A stretch of DNA of 64,000 nucleotides, from assembly GCA_036502625.1 (NCBI GenBank), contig DASXYG010000106.1, forward strand, positions 59,580 through 123,579, in the 5' to 3' direction. This DNA comes from DASXYG01 sp036502625. Lineage in GTDB: Bacteria; Actinomycetota; Actinomycetes; Streptosporangiales; Streptosporangiaceae. This document shows positions 51,715-60,060 of the stretch, piece after piece. A program made the translations under genes and the position numbers. Each line of letters begins with the position of its first letter. The stretch's first letter is position 1. Under the pieces are notes generated by a model, which saw nothing but the letters and a program-made list of their open reading frames with translations, did no database searches and was not told the DNA's origin.

Positions 51715-52730
51715 CGGTCATCACCCCCGATCGTCCGAGGTCCGCGCGTGTCGGACGCGAACACGTTGAGTCCCAGGGTCCGGGACAGGTAGGCGGTCGC
51801 CCGCTGGCCGCGCACGCTGTTGCCGGCGGGGTCCAGGCGCGGCGAGAACGTGCCGATGCCGCCCTTGCCGGGCGCGACGGCGACGATGCCGCCGGCGACG
51901 CCGGACTTCGCTGGCAGGCCGATCTCGAACAGCCACTCGCCGGACCGCTCGTACAGGCCGTTCGCGGCGAGCACGGCGAGGGTGTCCCGGCAGACCTGCG
52001 CGGAGACCACGCGCTCGCCGGTCACCGGGTTGACCCCGCCGTCGGCGAGCGTGGCGCCCATGACGGCCAGGTCGCGGGCGCTGACCCGCAGCGAGCACTG
52101 CCGGGTGTAGACGTCCACGACGTCCAGCGGGTCGAGCCGGATCTGGCCGTAGCTCTCCAGCAGCCGGGCGATCGCGCGGTTGCGCTGGTTCGTCAGCGTC
52201 TCCGAGCGGTACACGTCGCCGTCGAGCTCCAGCGCGCGCCCGGCGAACCGCGACAGGCCGGCGCGTACGAGCTCCCACTGCTCGGCCGGGGTCGCGCCGG
52301 GCATGAGCGCGGTCGTCGCCAGGGCGCCGGCGTTGACCATGGGGTTCATCGGGTGGCCGTCGTTCAGCTCGATCGCGATCACCGAGTTGAACGCCAGGCC
52401 GGTGTTGTTGACGCCGACCCGGTCACGGACGAACGCGTGGCCGCGCGCCTCGCACACCAGCGCGTACACGAACGCCTTGGAGATCGACTGGACGGAGAAC
52501 TCCACGCCGGCGTCGCCCGTCACGTGCACGGCGCCGCCGGTCTCGGCGACCGCGACCCCGAACCAGGCGGGATCGGCCTCGGCGAGTATCGGAATGTAGT
52601 CGGCGACGGCGCCGTCCTGCTGGCCGGCGTACCTCCGGTGCGCCGCCGCTATCAGCTCCTCGACCCGTTCCCAGCGCGGCAGCGCGCCCGTCGAAACGGC
52701 CTGCTCGACACCCCCGACGTCGATCTCCAC
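51711..52730 (-). CDS. glsA: Glutaminase
   Basis: A 339-residue serine-dependent glutaminase: Ser82-x-x-Lys85 (QSISKAF), NNTGLAFNSVIAIELN, NPMVNAGALATTAL and a GLPAKSGVAGGIVAVAPGKGGIGTFSPRLD block are all characteristic. It hydrolyses glutamine to glutamate and ammonia. Length equals the family norm (about 310-340). GTG start after GGGGTGACGG. The MFS gene overlaps its stop, so the two are one transcription unit. Confidence 0.95.
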   Translation of the reverse strand: MEIDVGGVEQAVSTGALPRWERVEELIAAAHRRYAGQQDGAVADYIPILAEADPAWFGVAVAETGGAVHVTGDAGVEFSVQSISKAFVYALVCEARGHAFVRDRVGVNNTGLAFNSVIAIELNDGHPMNPMVNAGALATTALMPGATPAEQWELVRAGLSRFAGRALELDGDVYRSETLTNQRNRAIARLLESYGQIRLDPLDVVDVYTRQCSLRVSARDLAVMGATLADGGVNPVTGERVVSAQVCRDTLAVLAANGLYERSGEWLFEIGLPAKSGVAGGIVAVAPGKGGIGTFSPRLDPAGNSVRGQRATAYLSRTLGLNVFASDTRGPRTIGGDDR

Positions 52731-52792
52731 CCGTCACCCCCGAAACGCCACACCGCGTGGTCATTCCCTGGCGCTGAGGAAACGGAACTCTC

Positions 52793-54001
52793 TCAGGTGC
52801 GCAGGCGTGCGGCGCGGGCCCGCAGGTAGCGCTGCTCGGCGAGGCTGGCGGTGGCCTTCGCGGCGCGCTGGTAGTGGTCGAGCGCCGCGGCCGTGTCGCC
52901 GGTCTTCTCCAGGAGGTGCGCGCGTACGGACAGCAGGCGGTGGTGCCCGGCCATCCGGTCGTCGGTGTCCAGCGTGGCCAGCAGGGCCAGGCCCGCATCG
53001 GGGCCGGCGGTCTCGGCGAGGGCGATGGCGCGGTTGAGGGTGACCATCGGGTTGGGCGCGATGCGCTCCAGGATCAGGTACAGCGCGTGCACCTGCGCCC
53101 AGTTGGTCTCCGCCGCGGTGGCCGCGTCGGCGTGCGTGGCGGCGATGGACGCCTGCAGGAGGTACGGGCCGAGCGACGGGCCGGCCAGCGCCGCCGCGGC
53201 GAGCGCGGTGCCCTCGTCGACCAGGGCGCGGTCCCACTGCGTACGGTCCTGTTCGTCCAGCGGCACCAGGTCGCCGGACGCGGTCGTACGGGCGGCGCGG
53301 CGGGCGTGGGTCAGCAGCATCAGCGCGAGCAGCCCCGCCACCTCGCCGTCGTCGGGCAGTTGCGCGTGCACCATGCGGGCCAGCCGGATCGCCTCGCGCG
53401 CGAGGTCCGTACGGTGCAGCTCGCGGCCGGCGGAGACGGTGTAGCCCTCGTTGAAGATCAGGTAAAGGACGTGCAGCACGACCCGCAGCCGCTCCTCGCG
53501 CTCGGCGCCCGCGGGCAGCGTGAACGAGCTGCCCGCGGCCTTGATGCGCTGCTTGGCCCGGCTGATCCTGGCCGCCATCGTGGCCTCGGGGACCAGGAAC
53601 GCGCGGGCGATCTCCGCGGTGGTCAGGCCGCCGACCGCGCGCAGCGTCAGCGCCGTCTGCGAGGCCGCGGTCAGCGCCGGATGGCAGCACAGGAACAGCA
53701 GGACGAGGGTGTCGTCGGTGTCCGGCACATCGGGCACCACGTCGGTGGCCGTCGCGGACTCGCGTTCGCGGCGCGCGTGGTCGCGGCGCATCTGGTCGAT
53801 GAGCCGCCGCGACGCGACGGCCACCAGCCAGCCGCGCGGGTTGTCCGGCACGCCCTCCTCCGGCCACTGCACGCTCGCGGCGAGGACCGCCTCCTGCACG
53901 GCGTCCTCGCACTCCTCGAACCGGCCGTTCCTGCGGACGAGCGCGTCGAGGACCCGCGGCGCGGCCTCGCGCAGCAGGTCCTCGATCGCGGTCGTCGTCA
54001 C
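52793..54001 (-). CDS. ECF sigma factor with long C-terminal extension (ECF42-like)
   Basis: A 402-residue sigma factor: region 2 at about 8-75 (RFEECEDAVQEAVLAASVQWP, NPRGWLVAVASRRLIDQMRRD), region 4 at about 105-165 (LTLRAVGGLTTAEIARAFLVPEATMAARISRAKQRI), then a TPR-like helical extension of about 220 residues with FNEGYTVSAG and TNWAQVHALYLILERIAPNPMVTLNRAIALAE. This architecture and the coupled DGPF protein define the ECF42 group, which has no anti-sigma factor and is thought to be controlled by its own extension. The GTG overlaps the upstream stop as GTGA. Confidence 0.93.
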   Translation of the reverse strand: MTTTAIEDLLREAAPRVLDALVRRNGRFEECEDAVQEAVLAASVQWPEEGVPDNPRGWLVAVASRRLIDQMRRDHARRERESATATDVVPDVPDTDDTLVLLFLCCHPALTAASQTALTLRAVGGLTTAEIARAFLVPEATMAARISRAKQRIKAAGSSFTLPAGAEREERLRVVLHVLYLIFNEGYTVSAGRELHRTDLAREAIRLARMVHAQLPDDGEVAGLLALMLLTHARRAARTTASGDLVPLDEQDRTQWDRALVDEGTALAAAALAGPSLGPYLLQASIAATHADAATAAETNWAQVHALYLILERIAPNPMVTLNRAIALAETAGPDAGLALLATLDTDDRMAGHHRLLSVRAHLLEKTGDTAAALDHYQRAAKATASLAEQRYLRARAARLRT

Positions 54002-54369
54002 GCGTTCAGCGGCCCGTCGGCGAACATCACCTGGCGCACCTCGACGGCCAGGCCGTCGATGGCGGCGTCCGGGATCCGCGCGGCCAGCTCGATCGCCCGC
54101 GCCCTGTCCTCGCAGTCGATCAGGTAGAAGCCGCCGAGGAACTCCTTGGCCTCCAGGAACGGGCCGTCGGTCACCACCGGCTGGCCGTTGCGCACGGACA
54201 CCACGGCGGCCTGCGACGGGTCGACCAGCGCCTGCGTGGTGATCAGCTCGCCGGACTCCTTCAGCGCGGCGAGGAGCGCGCCGTGGCCGTCGCCGATCGC
54301 CGCCTTCTCCTCGTCGGTGAGCGCGTCGAGCACGGACGGGTTGATGATCATGCTGATCAGGAACTGCAT
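53998..54369 (-). CDS. YCII/DGPF-domain protein, partner of the ECF42-type sigma factor
   Basis: A 123-residue YCII-like protein with the motif VVTDGPFLEAKEFLGGFYLID (DGPF). It starts at ATG after AAGGGG and overlaps the sigma gene. Such proteins are the typical neighbours and targets of ECF42 sigma factors; their biochemical role is not settled. Confidence 0.93.
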   Translation of the reverse strand: MQFLISMIINPSVLDALTDEEKAAIGDGHGALLAALKESGELITTQALVDPSQAAVVSVRNGQPVVTDGPFLEAKEFLGGFYLIDCEDRARAIELAARIPDAAIDGLAVEVRQVMFADGPLNA

Positions 54370-54439
54370 TTCGTACCCCTTGTGATCCGCGGGCCCCCGG
54401 CGGGGCCCGTCGATCCTTTGTCGGACCCGCCGCCCCCGT

Positions 54440-54480
54440 CTTGACATCCTCCCCGGAGATTTTTCCCTACGGACGTCAAG
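54440..54480. repeat. Inverted repeat, possible promoter or insertion-sequence scar
   Basis: CTTGACATCC (54440-54449) and GGACGTCAAG (54471-54480) pair at 9 of 10 positions around 21 bases. TTGACA is also a textbook -35 box. The start CTTGACATCCTCCCCGG resembles ends of actinobacterial IS200/IS605-type elements, but no transposase is near. Lies in the 169-base gap before the MFS gene. Confidence 0.4.
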
Positions 54481-54538
54481 AACCTCTCCGCCGCTTCGAC
54501 CAAGGGGCGAAAACGTCGAGAGAACAGGGACATCCGAT

Positions 54539-56032
54539 ATGCGAGTCAACCGGGCGTGGCTGGGTGTGGGACTGCTCATGCTGCCGACGATGCTGGTCGC
54601 GCTTGACGCGACGGCCGTACTGCTGGCGCTGCCGCGGCTGAGCGCCGACCTGGGGGCCACCAGCGTCGAGCAACTGTGGATCAGCGACGGCTACGGGTTC
54701 ATGGTCGCCGGAATGGTCATCACGATGGGGACGCTCGGCGACCGGATCGGCCGCCGGCGGCTGCTGGTCATCGGCGCGGCGGCGTTCGCGGTGCTGTCGT
54801 TCGCGGCCGCGTTCGCGACCGGGCCGCTGATGCTGATCGTCCTGCGGCTGCTGCTCGGCGTCGCGGGCGCGACGCTGGCGCCGTCCACCCTCGCCTTGAT
54901 CACGAACATCTTCGACGACGAGCGGCGGCGCGGAAAGGCCATCGCGATCTGGGCGACCTGCCAGTTCACCGGCGGCGCGCTCGGCCCCGTACTGGCCGGG
55001 TTCCTGCTGGAGCACTTCTGGTGGGGGTCGGTGTTCCTGGCGGCCGTGCCGGCGATGGTGCTGCTGGTGGTCGCCGGGCCGCTCGTGCTGCCGGAGTTCC
55101 GCGGCGACCGGGCCGGGCGGCTCGACCCGGTCAGCGTCGGGCTGTCGCTCGCCGCGGTGCTGCTCGTGATCTACGGCGTCAAGCAGCTCGCCGTGGGGAA
55201 CGTGTCCGCCGTGCCGGCGGCGGCGCTGGTCGGCGGGGCGGCGATCGGGGCGGTGTTCGTACGGCGGCAGCTCCGGCTGGAGGCGCCGCTGCTCGACCTG
55301 CGGCTGCTGCGCAACCGTCCGTTCACGGCCGTGGTCGTCGCGTTGATCCTCGCCGGCATCTGCATGGCCGGCACGGGCCTGCTGGTGACCCAGTACCTGC
55401 AGGGCGTGCTCGGCTACTCGCCGTTCGCGTCGGCGGTGCTGTTCGCGCCGATGGGCCTGGGCGTGGCGGCCGGCACGCTGACGGCGCCGGCGCTGGCCAA
55501 GCGGATGCGGGAGCGGACCGCCATCGCCGGCGGGCTGGCCGGATCGGCGCTCGGCTGCCTGCTGCTCGCCGTCGCCGGCGGACCGCTCGCGCTGCCGCTC
55601 GTCATGACCGGCATCACGGTGCTGGCGCTCGGCACCGGCTCGCTGTTCGCGCTCGGCACCGGGCTGGTCCTCGGCTCCGTACCGCCGGAGCGCGCCGGAT
55701 CGGCCGCGTCGATGTCGGAGACCGGCAACTACCTCGGCGGCTCGCTCGGCTTCGCGCTGCTCGGCGTGGTGGCCGCGGTCGTCTACCGCGGCGGCATGCA
55801 CGGCACGTCGGACTCCCTGCCCGGCGCCATCGCCGCGGCCCGCCACCTCCCCGCCGGCCGGGCCGCGGCCCTGCTGAGCGACGCGCACGCGGCCTTCACC
55901 ACGGCCATGCACGTATCCGGCGCCATCTCCGCGCTGATCTTCGTCTGCTCGGCCGTCCTGGTCCTCACCATGCGCCCGGCCGCCCATTCCGCCTCGGCCA
56001 CCGCCCCCGAGTACGAGGCGAGCCGCTCCTAG
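54539..56032 (+). CDS. MFS transporter, DHA2 family (EmrB/QacA-like)
   Basis: A 497-residue 14-helix exporter: VALDATAVLLALPRLSADLGAT in helix 1, MGTLGDRIGRRRLLVIGAAAFAVLSF (motif A), RLLLGVAGATLAPSTLALI (motif C region) and a conserved charged loop DRAGRLDPVSV. Family members expel drugs and dyes by proton antiport. ATG after AGGGAC. No regulator lies adjacent. Its TAG shares CTAG with the convergent FUSC-like gene stop. Confidence 0.92.
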   Translation: MRVNRAWLGVGLLMLPTMLVALDATAVLLALPRLSADLGATSVEQLWISDGYGFMVAGMVITMGTLGDRIGRRRLLVIGAAAFAVLSFAAAFATGPLMLIVLRLLLGVAGATLAPSTLALITNIFDDERRRGKAIAIWATCQFTGGALGPVLAGFLLEHFWWGSVFLAAVPAMVLLVVAGPLVLPEFRGDRAGRLDPVSVGLSLAAVLLVIYGVKQLAVGNVSAVPAAALVGGAAIGAVFVRRQLRLEAPLLDLRLLRNRPFTAVVVALILAGICMAGTGLLVTQYLQGVLGYSPFASAVLFAPMGLGVAAGTLTAPALAKRMRERTAIAGGLAGSALGCLLLAVAGGPLALPLVMTGITVLALGTGSLFALGTGLVLGSVPPERAGSAASMSETGNYLGGSLGFALLGVVAAVVYRGGMHGTSDSLPGAIAAARHLPAGRAAALLSDAHAAFTTAMHVSGAISALIFVCSAVLVLTMRPAAHSASATAPEYEASRS

Positions 56033-57237
56033 CGGCGCTCGCGGGCGTTCCGTACGGACGGGACGACGGCGCCGGCGCGGTGGGACTGGTCGAGGTCCTC
56101 GACCAGGCGCTGGGCGTCGACGATCAGGGCACCGTAGCCGGGCCACCGTCCGGGGTGGGCGGCGTCGTCGCCCGGGGTGCGGCGGGACACCTCGTCGAAG
56201 GCGGTCCACGCCTCCTGGAGGTGGCCGTCCAGGCCGTCCGGTGCGTGGCCGCGGCGGTCGTCCCGCTCCCGGCCGAAGTCGCGGACGGCCTGCGCGGCCA
56301 CGTCGAGGAGGCGGGCGAACCCGGCGCGGAAGCCGTCGTCCAGCGCCTCGCCGTCGCCGTACCGGGCGGCGCGGTCCAGCTCGGCGGCGATGCTGCGGAT
56401 CTGCTCGCCGCCGCGCGCCAGCGACTCGACGGTGGTGCGGTAGCCGCCGAACCGCCGGCCCGTGCCCCACAGCGGCCGGCGGAAGTTGAACCGGGTGCTC
56501 TCCTCGCCCTGCGCGATGTCGGCGCGGGCCGCCTCCACGGTGCGGTCCATCTCGCGCGCCCGGTACAGCCACCCCCACGCCGTGTCGGGGTCGGGCATGC
56601 CGTCGCGCAGGCCGTCGGCCATGTCCGTCAGGAGCGTGCGCACGGCGGCGGACAGGTCGTAGACGCCCTGGTCCGCGCCGCGTTTGCGCAGCGGCGGCGC
56701 GAGCAGCGCGTTCACCGCGACACCGAGCCCGGCGCCGAGGAGCACGGCCAGCAGGATCTGGCCCAGCGGTGACGTGCCCTGCACGGCGACCGCCCCGTAC
56801 GCGAACGCGGCGGCCGTGGCGACCTGCACGCCGTGCGCCCCGAACCGCCGCCACTGCCCGATCGCCACCGCCGCCAGCATGAGCAGCCCGAACGCCGGCA
56901 GCCCCGCGCCCACCCCCGCGGTGAGCACGCCCGACAGGCCCACCCCCGCGATGACCGCGACCACGTACCGTACGGACGCCAGCACCGACCGGTAGACCGT
57001 CGACTGCACGACCAGCAGCGCGGAGAACGGCGCGAAGGTCGCCTCCTGCCAGCCCAGCACGTCGTTCGCGAGATACCACGCGACCAGCGCCGCGACCGCG
57101 GACTTCGCCACGGTCAGCAGGACGTCGCGCTCCTGCCCGGAGTACCCGCGCGCCCGCCGCAGCCAGTCGCGCACCGACCGCGGCGACCGGACCACCACCG
57201 CCCACCGCTCCGCCGTCCACGCGCCCACGCGTCCCAT
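56029..57237 (-). CDS. FUSC/aromatic-acid-exporter-like membrane protein
   Basis: A 402-residue protein with a hydrophobic N-terminal half (about 40-190; six helices including AVAALVAWYLANDVLGW and VQVATAAAFAYGAVAV) and a cytoplasmic helical C-terminal half (about 195-402). This is the half-size FUSC/ArAE layout, with the early sequence PFSALLVVQSTVYRSVLASVRYVV typical of the family. Likely exports aromatic or other organic acids. The ATG at 57237 was chosen; a GTG two codons earlier is possible. Confidence 0.82.
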   Translation of the reverse strand: MGRVGAWTAERWAVVVRSPRSVRDWLRRARGYSGQERDVLLTVAKSAVAALVAWYLANDVLGWQEATFAPFSALLVVQSTVYRSVLASVRYVVAVIAGVGLSGVLTAGVGAGLPAFGLLMLAAVAIGQWRRFGAHGVQVATAAAFAYGAVAVQGTSPLGQILLAVLLGAGLGVAVNALLAPPLRKRGADQGVYDLSAAVRTLLTDMADGLRDGMPDPDTAWGWLYRAREMDRTVEAARADIAQGEESTRFNFRRPLWGTGRRFGGYRTTVESLARGGEQIRSIAAELDRAARYGDGEALDDGFRAGFARLLDVAAQAVRDFGRERDDRRGHAPDGLDGHLQEAWTAFDEVSRRTPGDDAAHPGRWPGYGALIVDAQRLVEDLDQSHRAGAVVPSVRNARERR

Positions 57238-57392
57238 GCCCACCCCGCGAATCACCGGCTCCCGTACGGGCGTACGGCCCGCGCCTACCCGCTCGACGCC
57301 GCCCCATCCGGGGCGCGATGAGTTCGGCGGAGCGGCGGAGTCCATACGTGCGAGCCGTCCGCGGTGTGCGGGCGGGATCGGAGGAGGACGCC

Positions 57393-58079
57393 ATGAGTGA
57401 TACCGCGCTGCCGCCCGTCGTCGACGCCGAGACCTGGGAGAGCGAGCTCGCGGCGCTGCGCGCGCGGGAGAAGGCCGCCACGCGGGAGCTGGACGCCGTC
57501 GCGGCGCAGCGCCGCCGGATGCCGATGGTGCGGATGCCGGAGTACGTCCTGGAGGGCGAGGAGGGGCAGGTGCGGCTCGCGGACGTCTTCGGCGGGCGCG
57601 CGCAGCTCATCGTCTACAACCACATGTGGTTCCCGGACGAGGAGTGGCAGTGCCCGGGCTGCACCGGGTTCACCTCGCAGTACACCCGGCTGGAGTTCCT
57701 CGACGCCTACGACGCCCGGTTCGTCATCGTCACGCAGGGGCCGATCGACGAGGCCCTCGCGTACAAGCGCCGCGTCGGCAACAAGATGACCTGGTACTCC
57801 ACGGCGAACAGCGCGTTCGGCACCGACGTGGGCGCGCCCCCCGGCGGTGGATTCGCGGTCAACGTGTTCCTCCGCGACGGCGACGCCGTCTACCGCACCT
57901 GGCACACCACCGGCCGCGGTACCGAGCAGCTCAGCCACAGCTTCGCCCTGGTCGACCTGCTGCCGTACGGCCGCCAGGAGGTCTGGCAGGACTCGCCGGA
58001 CGGCTGGCCGCAGGACCCGACGTACAGCCGCTGGCTGTCCTCGCAGGACGTCGCCGCGCACTACGGGCCGAAGGGATAA
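57393..58079 (+). CDS. DUF899 thioredoxin-like family protein
   Basis: A 228-residue DUF899 protein: N-terminal EKAATRELDAVAAQRRRMPMVRM, a thioredoxin-fold core with MWFPDEEWQCPGCTGF (two cysteines three apart), VTQGPIDEALAYKRRVG and the NVFLRDGDAVYRTWHTTGRGTEQLSHSFALVDLLPYGRQE signature. Its biochemical role is unknown. The ATG follows GGAGGAGG. Overlaps the convergent SDR gene by 19 bases. Confidence 0.9.
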   Translation: MSDTALPPVVDAETWESELAALRAREKAATRELDAVAAQRRRMPMVRMPEYVLEGEEGQVRLADVFGGRAQLIVYNHMWFPDEEWQCPGCTGFTSQYTRLEFLDAYDARFVIVTQGPIDEALAYKRRVGNKMTWYSTANSAFGTDVGAPPGGGFAVNVFLRDGDAVYRTWHTTGRGTEQLSHSFALVDLLPYGRQEVWQDSPDGWPQDPTYSRWLSSQDVAAHYGPKG

Positions 58080-58894
58080 GCGGCGCCGTCCGCCCGGGTG
58101 GTGTCGATCCGGCGGGCGCCGATGGCGGCCACCGCGCCGCCGATCGCCGGCACGTGCAGCGGCACCAGGGCGTAGCGCGGGTGGACGACGCGGTCGCGGC
58201 CGGCCGCCAGGGCGCGGACGACGGCGGCGGCGACCGCGGCCGGCGGTGCGGGCCGGAACGTACGGGGCGGTGCGCCGCCGCGCCAGGGGAGTACGTCGAC
58301 GTCGCGCAGCGCGGTGTCGGTCGACCCGGGCACCACCTCCACGACGCGCACCGGGGTGTGCCGCAGCTCGTGCCGCAGCGACCGGGTGACCAGGGCGAGC
58401 GCGGCCTTGGCGGCGCCGTAGTAGCCGAGCATGGGCAGCGGTACGGCCTGCACGGTGGAGGTGACGTTGACGACGGTGCCGCGTCCGGCGCGCCGCATCC
58501 CCGGCAGCAGCGCCGCGGCGAGCGCGATCGGCGACCAGAGGTTCGTCTCGAACGACGCGCGCGCCTCGTCGGAGTCGCCGAGCACGGGCACGCCGCCGAC
58601 CAGGCCGGTGCCGGCGTTGTTGATCAGGATGTCCACGCCGCCGAGGGCCGCGGTCGCCCGCTCCGCCAGGTCGGCGGCCGCGCCCCGGCGCGCCAGGTCG
58701 GCGGTCAGCACCGCGGGCGCCGTACCGCCGGCGGCGGTGATCTGCTCGGCGAGCCCGCGCAGCAGGGGTTCGCGGCGTGCGGCGACGGCCAGGACGACGC
58801 CCCGGGCGGCCAGCGCACGGGCGAGCGCGCGGCCGATCCCGGTGGACGCGCCGGTGAGCAGGGCCCGCCGGCCGCGCAGCGGTTCACGATGCAT
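58061..58894 (-). CDS. Short-chain dehydrogenase/reductase
   Basis: A 277-residue SDR: TGASTGIG at 15-22, INNAGTG, Ser in VTSTV, and Tyr-x3-Lys in YYGAAKAAL. The Arg-rich stretch after the second strand (AARREP) favours NADPH. The C terminus has an extended hydrophobic segment (LVPLHVPAIGGAVAAIGARRI) common in membrane-associated SDRs. The start codon touches a palindrome shared with the divergent TetR gene, so repression by that TetR is likely. Substrate unknown. Confidence 0.9.
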   Translation of the reverse strand: MHREPLRGRRALLTGASTGIGRALARALAARGVVLAVAARREPLLRGLAEQITAAGGTAPAVLTADLARRGAAADLAERATAALGGVDILINNAGTGLVGGVPVLGDSDEARASFETNLWSPIALAAALLPGMRRAGRGTVVNVTSTVQAVPLPMLGYYGAAKAALALVTRSLRHELRHTPVRVVEVVPGSTDTALRDVDVLPWRGGAPPRTFRPAPPAAVAAAVVRALAAGRDRVVHPRYALVPLHVPAIGGAVAAIGARRIDTTRADGAAYPFGP

Positions 58895-58914
58895 GACTGA
58901 TTGATTATCAGTCA
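58894..58914. promoter_or_regulatory. Candidate TetR operator overlapping the SDR start codon
   Basis: Arms TGACTGAT and ATCAGTCA (8 bp, perfect) around a 5-base spacer, between divergent SDR and TetR genes. An extra GTCAGTCA-like tail follows. Sites TGACTGA-like are common for TetR proteins controlling oxidoreductases. Confidence 0.65.
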
Positions 58915-58951
58915 GTCACGTCGCCGTCAATGACGGCCTAAGCTGGCCGCC

Positions 58952-59566
58952 ATGGCGACCGACCGGCGCACCCTGCTGATCCACGCCGCTTTCGACCTGT
59001 TCGCCCGGCGCGCGTACGACGAGGTCACCACGGCCGAGATCGCCCGCCGCGCCGGCGTCTCGTACGGCCTGCTCGCGCACCACTTCGACAACAAGCGCGG
59101 CATCTACCTGGCCACGATCCACGCCGCCGCCGACCGCATCCGCGCCATGCAGGACGCGCCGCGCGGCGACACCCCGATGGCGCGGCTGCGCGACGCGATC
59201 AGCTCGCACATCCGCTACGCCGACGACAACGCCGCCGGCTACCTGACCCTGATGCGCGGCGGCAGCGGCTCCGATCCCGAGGTCCGCGCCATCATCGACG
59301 ACCTCCGCGCCGGCGCGGCCCGGCGCATCCTGACCGCGATCGGCGCCGCCGACCCCGCACCGCCCGTGCTGCGGGCCGCCATGCGCGGCTGGACCGGCTA
59401 CCTCGACGAACTGGTCCTCGACCACCTCGACCACGACGACGTACCGCTGGACCACCTCGTCGAGCTCGCCGCCGCCGCGCTGGTCACCGCCGTGCGCACG
59501 GCGGTCGCCCTCGACCCCCGTACGGGCCTGACCCCGGAGGCCGTCGACGCGCTGACCGGCGACTGA
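58952..59566 (+). CDS. TetR-family regulator
   Basis: A 204-residue TetR protein with the helix-turn-helix LIHAAFDLFARRAYDEVTTAEIARRAGVSYGLLAHHFDNKRGIYLATI (about 9-57). The ligand domain includes GYLTLMRGGSGSDPEVRAIIDD, typical of the AcrR-like group. Divergent from the SDR gene with a perfect palindrome in the 57-base gap. Confidence 0.92.
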   Translation: MATDRRTLLIHAAFDLFARRAYDEVTTAEIARRAGVSYGLLAHHFDNKRGIYLATIHAAADRIRAMQDAPRGDTPMARLRDAISSHIRYADDNAAGYLTLMRGGSGSDPEVRAIIDDLRAGAARRILTAIGAADPAPPVLRAAMRGWTGYLDELVLDHLDHDDVPLDHLVELAAAALVTAVRTAVALDPRTGLTPEAVDALTGD

Positions 59567-59580
59567 CCCCGCGCCGCGGC

Positions 59581-59973
59581 TCAGGCCGGATCCCACCAGG
59601 TGAAGTTGGCGGCGGCCCGGGCGGACGGCTCGATGATCTCCCAGGCCTCGGCGATCCGGCCGCCGTCGACGCGCCAGATGTCGACGACCGTGATCTCCGG
59701 ACCATCGGGCAGCCGCCGCCGCGAGTGCAGCACGACGTGGTCGCCGTCGGCGAACAGGTGCTCGACCTCGACCCGCATGCCGTCGAGCGGCACGAGCGCG
59801 GTGCGGACGGCGGCGAGCCATTCCGCCTTGGTCGAGGTGGCATCGGGGCGGTGGTGGATGAAGTCGTCGCTCAGCAGCGGCGCGAGCGCGTCGGCGTCGC
59901 CCGTGTCGAGCAGCTCCGCCAGCGCCCGCCGTACGACGTTCTTGTTGTCCGTGGCCGTGCTCTCCGTGGTCAT
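59581..59973 (-). CDS. SnoaL-like (NTF2-fold) protein
   Basis: A 130-residue SnoaL/ester-cyclase-like protein: VVRRALAELLDTGDADALAPLLSDDFIHHRPD, GMRVEVEHLFADGDHVVLHSRR and VDIWRVDGGRIAEAWEIIEP. The last block is characteristic. Such proteins can be polyketide cyclases or uncharacterised small-molecule binders. Divergent from an XRE regulator with a palindrome between, suggesting it is the regulator's target. Confidence 0.88.
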   Translation of the reverse strand: MTTESTATDNKNVVRRALAELLDTGDADALAPLLSDDFIHHRPDATSTKAEWLAAVRTALVPLDGMRVEVEHLFADGDHVVLHSRRRLPDGPEITVVDIWRVDGGRIAEAWEIIEPSARAAANFTWWDPA

Positions 59974-60008
59974 GGACGCAGTGTTCGTGCCGGTGCGCGC
60001 GTTTGTCG

Positions 60009-60025
60009 ATGAAGTGGCATTTCAT
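60009..60025. promoter_or_regulatory. Candidate XRE-regulator operator
   Basis: ATGAAGTGGCATTTCAT, a 17-base palindrome with one mismatched pair, midway between the divergent SnoaL-like and XRE genes. Confidence 0.5.
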
Positions 60026-60060
60026 GGCGTTCGGCGCCGCGGTGAGTACGCTCGGTCGGC

